Shown here one piece after another: positions 57,271 to 64,000 of a DNA stretch of 64,000 nucleotides; position 1 is the stretch's first letter, and every line of letters starts with the position of its first letter. The stretch lies in the NCBI RefSeq assembly GCF_963924675.1, contig NC_089225.1, positions 108,452,313 to 108,516,312 of the forward strand, written 5' to 3'. The translations under genes and the position numbers were made by a program. The notes below the pieces were generated by a model that was not told the DNA's origin, made no database searches, and was given only the letters and a program-made list of their open reading frames with translations. This DNA comes from Phocoena phocoena (Eukaryota; Chordata; Mammalia; Artiodactyla; Phocoenidae).

Positions 57271-57274
57271 TCTG

Positions 57275-57985
57275 CCTCATAAAGAAGAGATCTTGGACAA
57301 ATCGTGAAAAAAAATTTTTTTAATCATCTCTTCCTGGCCTTTCCCCCCGCCCAAAAAATTCACAGGAAATTGTTTATTCCTTGCCTAGACAAAATGGGCA
57401 AAAGATTTAGATAGAGATTACCCATAAGATAATGAATCAGGAGTAACCAAATAGATGGGGAAAAGTTCAATTTTACCAAATCGGTGTTTTTTTTTTTTCT
57501 ATTGTACTACCAAAACTGGCAAAGAAATGGTTCTACACATGGATGGAAGTATAAAGTTGTAAAAGCCTATGGAAAGTTATATGGTCAGATGTATTTAAAG
57601 ACTTTGCTGTCTTCATAACCTTTGACCTACGAGAGTCAGAACCCTGGTGGAACCCAATCCTACCAAAATAATCAGAAATTCAGGGAGAGAAGAGCCTTTT
57701 AAAACCAGCCATAGGGGTTTATAGCAGGACTAAAATGCCAGGAAGAGGAAAGAAGAGAAGGAGACTCCTTGGGTAAGATGCTGATAGATTCCCTCAAAAT
57801 TTCTCTTTGGTTTAACTTTCTATCACTAGGACAAATTTTCTTTAACAAACCTGTCAGTAAAATGTACTTCTGATAACAAGTGTGTTTTCAGGTCCCTAAG
57901 ACATTTTACAAATCCCCACATAATTGTGTGATGAAAGGTCATTTACTCTGTCAAAAATATATTCCGTTAACTCAGGCTGAAACGT
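57275..57985. other. Intergenic, nothing recognised
   Basis: The sequence is AT-rich with a T-run at 57487-57499. No gene or named repeat recognised. Confidence 0.5.
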
Positions 57986-58119
57986 CATGTACACATTTTC
58001 TACATTTAACTTGACTTTGCCCATGAGTTGGATAATAGATCTGAACCCAGCATCAAAATATGCAAATCATCCCACCTGGGATGCAAATGTCAAATATGCA
58101 GAGACAGACTTCAGAAAAC

Positions 58120-58121
<2 letters not shown>

Positions 58122-58160
<39 letters not shown>
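58122..58160 (+). repeat. (TG)n microsatellite
   Basis: About 19.5 uninterrupted TG dinucleotides. Confidence 0.97.
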
Positions 58161-58163
<3 letters not shown>

Positions 58164-58419
58164 CAAGGACAACTTTTGTCACATTTACCCTGTGGTCTAA
58201 CAAATAGACCACTGGTATTGAGTTTCATAGTTGTATTTGCTGCTTTCATGTGCTTCTGACTGTTGAATCTTGTTTCCAGTAGTTCCCAAACCTTCCCCTG
58301 TGCATGGCTGTTATTAACTTGGAGCCATGTTAATAAATTTTATTTTCAAAATTCAGAATTCAAAACAACAATTTAAAAAATTCTCTGTGGAAAGGGGCGG
58401 GGGTGCAATGAATTGGGAG

Positions 58420-58875
58420 ATTGGGATTGACATATATACACTATTTATACTATGTATAAAATAGATAACTAGGGCTTCCCTGGTGGTGCAGTGGTTGAGA
58501 GTCCACCTGCCAATGCAGGGGACATGGGTTCGTGCCCCGGTCTGGGAAGATCCCACATGCTGCGGAGCGGCTGGGCCCGTGAGCCATGGCCACTGAGCCT
58601 GCGCATCCGGAGCCTGTGCTCCGCAACGGGAGGGGCCACAGCAGTGAGAGGCCCGTGTACCGCAAAAAAAAAAAAAAAAAAAAAGATAACTAATGAGAGC
58701 CTACTGTATAGCTCAGGGAACTCTACTCAGTTCTCTGTGGTAACCTAAATGGGAAGGAAATCCAAAAAGGGGGGGATATATGTATACGTATAGCTGATCC
58801 ACTTTGCTGTATGGTAGAAACTAACACAATATTGTAAAGCAACTATACTCCAATTAAAGTTAATTTTAAAAAAAG
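58420..58875 (+). mobile_element. L1 3' terminus split by a CHR SINE
   Basis: The left part ends ataaaatagataacta. The right part continues agcctactgtatagctcagg, gtagaaactaacacaatatt and ctccaattaaagttaatttt, a standard L1 3' end. The SINE at 58473-58684 interrupts it. Confidence 0.85.
58473..58684 (+). mobile_element. Young CHR-family SINE nested in L1
   Basis: A full-length copy with a 21-22 base A-tail (58663-58684). The duplication agataacta flanks both ends (58463-58471 and 58684-58692). The interrupted L1 becomes continuous when the SINE and one duplication are removed. Confidence 0.93.
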
Positions 58876-59013
58876 GAAAAAAAACATGAATCAATAGACA
58901 GGATGTGTTTGTTTTGTAGCCTCAGCAAAAAGGACTCCTATGTCTTATGGATATGATCACAAATTTCAAACGAATAAAGTGAAAATTAATGAGAAAAAAA
59001 CAAAAAATTCTTT

Positions 59014-59369
59014 GGGGACTTCCCTGGTGGCACAGTGGTTAAGAATTCGCCTGCCAAAGCAGGGGACACGGGTTCAAGCCCTGGTCTAGGAGATCCCACA
59101 TGCCACGGAGCAACTGAGCCCGTGCGCCACAACTACTGGGCCTGCACTCTAGAGCCTGCAAGCCACAGCTACTGAGCCCGTGAGCCACAACTACTGAAGC
59201 CCGCGCGCCTAGGGCCTGTGCTCCCCAACGAGAGAAGCCACTGCTATGAGAAACCCGCACACACAACGAAGAGTAGCCCCCACTCACCGCAACTAGAGAA
59301 AATCCACACACGGCAACGAAGACCCAATGCAGCCATAAAAAATTAATAAATACATTTATTGAAAAAAAA
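59014..59369 (+). mobile_element. Long-form older CHR SINE
   Basis: The same tRNA-like head (acttccctggtggcacagtg) is followed by a longer body with repeated cacaactactg / cacagctactgagcccgtg motifs and an A-rich tail. The long form is ancestral to the short young copies. Confidence 0.88.
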
Positions 59370-59788
<419 letters not shown>

Positions 59789-59843
59789 AGCTTCAGCCCA
59801 TAAAACAAGTGCTCACCCAAAATGGGATTTAAGGGTTTTGGGG

Positions 59844-59970
59844 GTTTTTTAAAAATCTTTTGGCCACGCAGTGCGGCAGGTGGAATCTTAGTTCCCCGAC
59901 CAGGGATCGAACCTGAAACCCCTGCAGTGGAAGCACGGAGCCTTAACCACTGGACCTCCAGGGAAGTCCC
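59844..59970 (-). mobile_element. CHR-type SINE
   Basis: A minus-strand copy ending in ccactggacctccagggaag; the head is at the right edge and a T-rich tail at 59846-59860. It lies 55 bases after the RPL23A pseudogene. Confidence 0.88.
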
Positions 59971-59979
59971 AAGTTTTTG

Positions 59980-61275
59980 TTTTTTAAATTTTTAGCGGAA
60001 AAGCTCCTTAAAAGGTTGTTGGTAGTTCCCAGTTTCTGAAGGCGGAGCCTTTGAAGCAGAGGTGTTCCCTGATTATTCCATGAAAGTATTTACCCAGACT
60101 TCATTTACTTTGGAAAAATTAATAGAAATGGGCTGTTTAGTTACCCAAAGGTGAAGCAAATTCCCGCCCATTGATCTTGGAGATGCTGTGAAATCACAGC
60201 AGATGGGAATGCAGGGTTGCTGGGGAGGAGCAGAGAAGATTCCATTCACCCCCATCCCACTACAGGGCCCTCGTGTGAGAAGTCACCTGGGGTCCGGCAG
60301 AGAGGGCAGGCAGGCCCCCCACGTTGCAGCATGAGGGGCTGTCACCTCCCCAGTCATGAATCCGGGCCTGAGAAAGGACACAGCAAGGCCGTCTTCCCCC
60401 AGCTAGAAGCCCCCTTACTGCAGACCCAGGACTGCAGCAGCACTTGGTTCATTCCCTCAGATCCTGGCAAAGGCAGACAGGACCAGGAGGGAATTCCCTG
60501 CCTTGAGCCTCTGCCATAAAATTATGTTTAAGGGACTTTCCAGCTGTCGAGTTCTGAATTTCCATTGTAGTCAGGGATCTCTGCTTATAAGGAAGAGAAA
60601 CGAGCTACAGGTGGAGATGGAGCAATGGCAGAGGCCAGGGAGCACCGATGACATGCAGGCTCATACACATGGTGGCGTGGGGAGTGGGGTCCTCCCTGGC
60701 TCTGGTCTTCCCCACACGTTTCCTCTGCCCACTTTCCTTGCTCCCCTCTCCTTCCTGGTCTCCCTGGCTTTGCTTTGGCTCCACATAGCTGCTCAAACCC
60801 TGAAGTCCAGCTCCCCATGCCTGGACCCCTGGAAGAGGAATCTGGCCCATCTTGGGTGTCCACAGCTGCTCCAAAGAGCGATGGGTCACATAGGACCAGT
60901 CCCGTGGTGGAAACATAAGCACCCAGACCCATGCTGTTATTAGAGGGAAAGCAATTAGACTTGGGGGGTCAGGACCCCCAAAATGTCTATAGCAGAGCTG
61001 GCAGCTCCCTCCTTCTCCCATCCTCTCCTGGTACTTGGGTTTCATCACAACCTCTGGTTCCCTGACAAGCACATGCCAAGGCAGGATTAGATGTGACAGA
61101 TTTACTGAGGGAGACACCTGGGAGAGGAGATGGAGGAATGGGGGTCTCTGGATGAGGCCAGAAGAGCTGTCAGACCATGTGCAGGCCAGACCCTGGGAAG
61201 GAGAGAGGGAGGAAGGGAGGTTGGGAAGGCAGGCCCTCAGCCTGCAGTGAGTTCTAGCAAAGTTTCAGCAGGGCT
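59980..61275. other. Intergenic, no gene supported
   Basis: The stretch looks like unique sequence. Open frames at 60217-60943 overlap on both strands and have no recognised product. Confidence 0.5.
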
Positions 61276-61286
61276 GATAGAGCGTC

Positions 61287-61622
61287 TGTCTTAATCAGCT
61301 CTGGCCTCTTTAACAAGATACCACAGACTGGGTGCTAAATAACAGATATTTATTCTTCACAGTCTGGAGGCCAGGAAGTCCAAGATCTATGTGCCAAAAG
61401 CTTCTGTGTCTGGTGAGAGCCCTCTTCCTGGTTTGCAGACGGCCCGGCAGAGAGAGATCATCTCTCAGGTGTCTCTTCTTATAAGGGCACTAATCCCATT
61501 CACGGGGGCTCCACCCTCCTGACTTAATCACCCCCCTAAGGTCGCACCCCCTAATACCATCACATTGGGGGTTAGGGCTTCAATGCATGAATTTTGAGAG
61601 GACACAAGATTTAGTCCATAAC
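61287..61622 (-). mobile_element. MaLR (MST-type) solitary LTR
   Basis: On the minus strand it starts near the tagtccataacag word at 61612-61624. It contains gcactaatcccattcacggg, gtgtctggtgagagccctct and ataccacagactgggtgcta in MSTA/MSTB order, close to full length. No internal retroviral region is attached. Confidence 0.85.
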
Positions 61623-62302
61623 AGTGTCCTTGAGGCAAAGTCAGTCAGAGGAGTCTCACATGTCTCAGGAGTGACTTTGCCTTAGTTCCCCTGCTGTGCT
61701 TGGTCCCTGGTTGAGGTTTCCATCAGAAATGTGGACATGGCTTTATTGCAGCGGTGGATTCAGAGAGCAGCAGCAGTGGCTGTCAGTCAATTTTGATTCC
61801 CCAGTAGGAGATCTGAAGGGCATAAGTTCAAGGCCAACACACAGGCCCTTCTTTATTTTAAGAATGCAAAAACTCTCCTTAGCCTGAAGGCCTCACAAAA
61901 ACAAATAGGCTGGATCTGGCCCACCTGCCATATTTTGCTGACCCCCCCCCCCCCCACCCCTTGGTTTAAATTACAAGTTAAGGTTTCAGTTGTTTGCATC
62001 TGAAATCCTCCTAACTTCCACAAGTGGGGGAGTATTGCTGACACAAGAATGCTGACTTAAGGCTGCTTGTCCTTCTAATTCCCCTTGTAAATTAGTCCAT
62101 TGACACTCAGACTTACTGCATCTCACTTTAATTCTTGCTTGCGTGAGAGAATGAGTGTTTTCCTTTTCCTCCTGTCCACTCCTCACCTCCTGAAGCAGGT
62201 AACTTTTAAGTTTACAGTAATGGGTGTGGGGTGGGGGCAGGGCTTCTGTAACAGAAGTCAAGACCTGAGAGGAGAAAAATAGTCTTAAAAATAATCTTAC
62301 AG

Positions 62303-62424
62303 TTTTTTTCCTTTTGGCCACGACGTTCAGCATGCGGGATCTTAGTTCCCTGACCAGGAATTGAACCTCTGCCCTCTTCAGGAAAAGCGCAGAGTCCTAA
62401 CCACTGGACCACCAGAGAAGTCCC
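62303..62424 (-). mobile_element. CHR-type SINE with target duplication
   Basis: A minus-strand copy ending ccactggaccaccagagaag. The target duplication aataatcttac is seen at about 62290-62300 and 62425-62435. Confidence 0.9.
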
Positions 62425-62555
62425 AATAATCTTACGGTTTAATAAGGCACTGGAGAGGCACTAGCAAGAATCAAAGATCTGACTGTCTCTTAGATCCATC
62501 CCTACCAACCCCCTTCCCAGCCAGACCAGAGGGTCATTCACTCTTTCCTGCAACA

Positions 62556-62580
62556 CCCCCCCCCCCCCCACACACACACC
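62556..62580 (+). repeat. Poly-C / CA simple tract
   Basis: A run of about 15 C bases is followed by (CA)n. A second C-run lies at 61942-61955. Such runs are prone to length error in assembly. Confidence 0.85.
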
Positions 62581-62589
62581 CCAACTGAC

Positions 62590-63955
62590 AGGAAATGGGT
62601 AGAACGCAGAGTGGCTGACAAACATAACCATCACTGGGGTGGAGCTCATATTGGACACCAAAGGGATGGGGCCTTGAGGGAAAGAGAGCTAAGGAAACTA
62701 GAGGGCGGGAGAGAGAGAGGTAGGGGGATAGGTTGTGGAAGGGAGAGGCGGAGAGGGTGAGGGCCACTCTGCCCCCAGGGTGTAATCATGTAGTGCAGCC
62801 CCAAGGTCTAGGGCAAGGCCCAGGCCCACGGGAATCACAGGGCCGTGTTGGAAAGACCAGAGAGGACACCCCTGACTCTCCACCTCAATGCAGACTATGT
62901 AAGGGCTGGACCGGATCACATGAACCTGTCGGGAAGGCCAGCTGAACGGTTTCCTAGGTGTACTTCATGGCCAGACAATTCTGCCTGGACTGGACTGCCC
63001 CACAGGAGAACGAGGGCTGTGCTGGGATTACCCAGGCAACTGGAGAAGGCATTGATCCAGCATACTCTTTGACAGAATTAAGGGAGCTATGCAAGGAACC
63101 TTTGGTTGTGGGGAAGTTTAAGAGACTGGGGTCTGGTGCATGACCTGGCATAGGAAAATGTCCTTATTGGAAAGAAGAGGTTCAGAACCAAAACCTGGAA
63201 AGTGTGTGCAGTCACACAGCACGCAGAGTGGCCAGCCCTGAGCCCTGTCTCTGCAGGACGCTGCATCCCTGGCTGGCCTCTCCTTATTTGGGGATCAGGC
63301 TCCCAAAAGCAAATTGTCTGGGCATCCGGATTTGCAGAGCAAGTTCAACACACCGCTGCTCCAATTGTTGGCTTTTTTAAAGACAGAACAGCAACTTGAT
63401 GCCTCAACAAGGAACCCCATCTCATGATATGCAATATTTAGTTAGTTAGTTATTTAATCAAAATACTATTGCACTGCTGTGTGCTCTCTACATGGTTCTA
63501 CTGCATGAGGATGCAGTGGTGGTTAAACACTCTGAAAAACTATTAATATCCCATGAGTCGTCGAAATGGTGCTTTTCGAAATAGTGTCCCTTCACTTTCT
63601 GATGAGGGGGAAATGACAATACAGTTCTAACATATGGCAACAGTATTTTCTAATATCCCCAGGCTGACTCTAATCACTTTGACCAGCAGTGTCTGACCAG
63701 CAGACACTATTATTTAGAACAGAGCTTCACTTAGACATTCATGAGATCTCAGATCCAGAAACCTTTCCCCCAAAATTTGGAAATGGATTGCTGATGAACA
63801 CAAAACATGCATGGTGAGAAGAGTGGGTTGACCTTCCTCCTTTTGTCAAGATTTTAAAGTGGAAAACCCAGCCTTAGTGACCACCTGTGGGGACACTACC
63901 ATTCTGTCTGCCCAGCCCTAGTGTTTTCTTGGGCTGGTCCGCTGTCTTAATCAGG
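62590..63955. other. Intergenic, no gene supported
   Basis: Unique-looking sequence. No recognised gene; short open frames only. Confidence 0.5.
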
Positions 63956-63960
63956 GTTCT

Positions 63961-64000
63961 TGGGAATTCCCTGGCAGTCCAGTGGTTAGGACTCTGCTCT
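63961..64000 (+). mobile_element. CHR-type SINE cut by the window end
   Basis: The tRNA-like head attccctggcagtccagtgg begins 40 bases before the window end. The remainder lies outside. Confidence 0.85.

Overview
This is mammalian nuclear DNA, almost certainly from a whale or dolphin. The sign is a set of young CHR-type tRNA-derived SINEs with clear target-site duplications (18119, 48111, 52964, 58473) and older relatives (6924, 59014, 59844, 62303, 63961), set in a background of ancient MIR, L2, HAL1, L1, MER5, MER20 and MaLR copies shared by placental mammals. I recognised these families by eye, not by a library search, and cannot tell toothed from baleen whale.

The one functional gene I can support is INPP5D (SHIP1, the haematopoietic SH2-containing inositol 5-phosphatase) on the + strand. 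The window opens inside an intron and holds the 3' part of the gene: 17 coding exons (2880-38982) plus a last exon at 39887 that supplies only the stop codon and then a 3'UTR ending near 41097. The 17 exons join in frame with GT-AG borders into 842 codons with no internal stop. They encode the end of the region before the catalytic domain, the whole 5-phosphatase domain, the C2 domain and the proline-rich tail with two NPxY sites. The SH2 domain lies upstream, outside the window. The 3'UTR carries an 8-mer match to the miR-155 seed, which fits the known miR-155/SHIP1 regulation.

The introns hold old transposons, an AT-rich island with a 26-bp palindrome (about 5.4-5.7 kb), a TG-rich tract beside a CpG-rich block (8.6-9.4 kb), a GGAT-type array (17.7 kb), a 24-bp minisatellite (20.5 kb), and a G-quadruplex-like motif just upstream of one splice acceptor (30.8 kb).

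From about 41.1 kb to 64 kb I see no functional gene. In human the next gene downstream is ATG16L1, but no ATG16L1 exon was recognised here. This stretch contains MER20, MER5-like, MaLR LTR, L2 and L1 copies, five CHR SINEs, a 1.27-kb minisatellite built of 18- and 21-bp units (51.6-52.9 kb), a perfect six-copy 20-bp array (57.15 kb) and a dead RPL23A processed pseudogene (59.37-59.79 kb).

I did not find a previously undescribed biological system. The most checkable points are the SHIP1 details (exon structure, tail changes, miR-155 site, possible alternative C-terminus) and the minisatellites whose unit length keeps both strands open.
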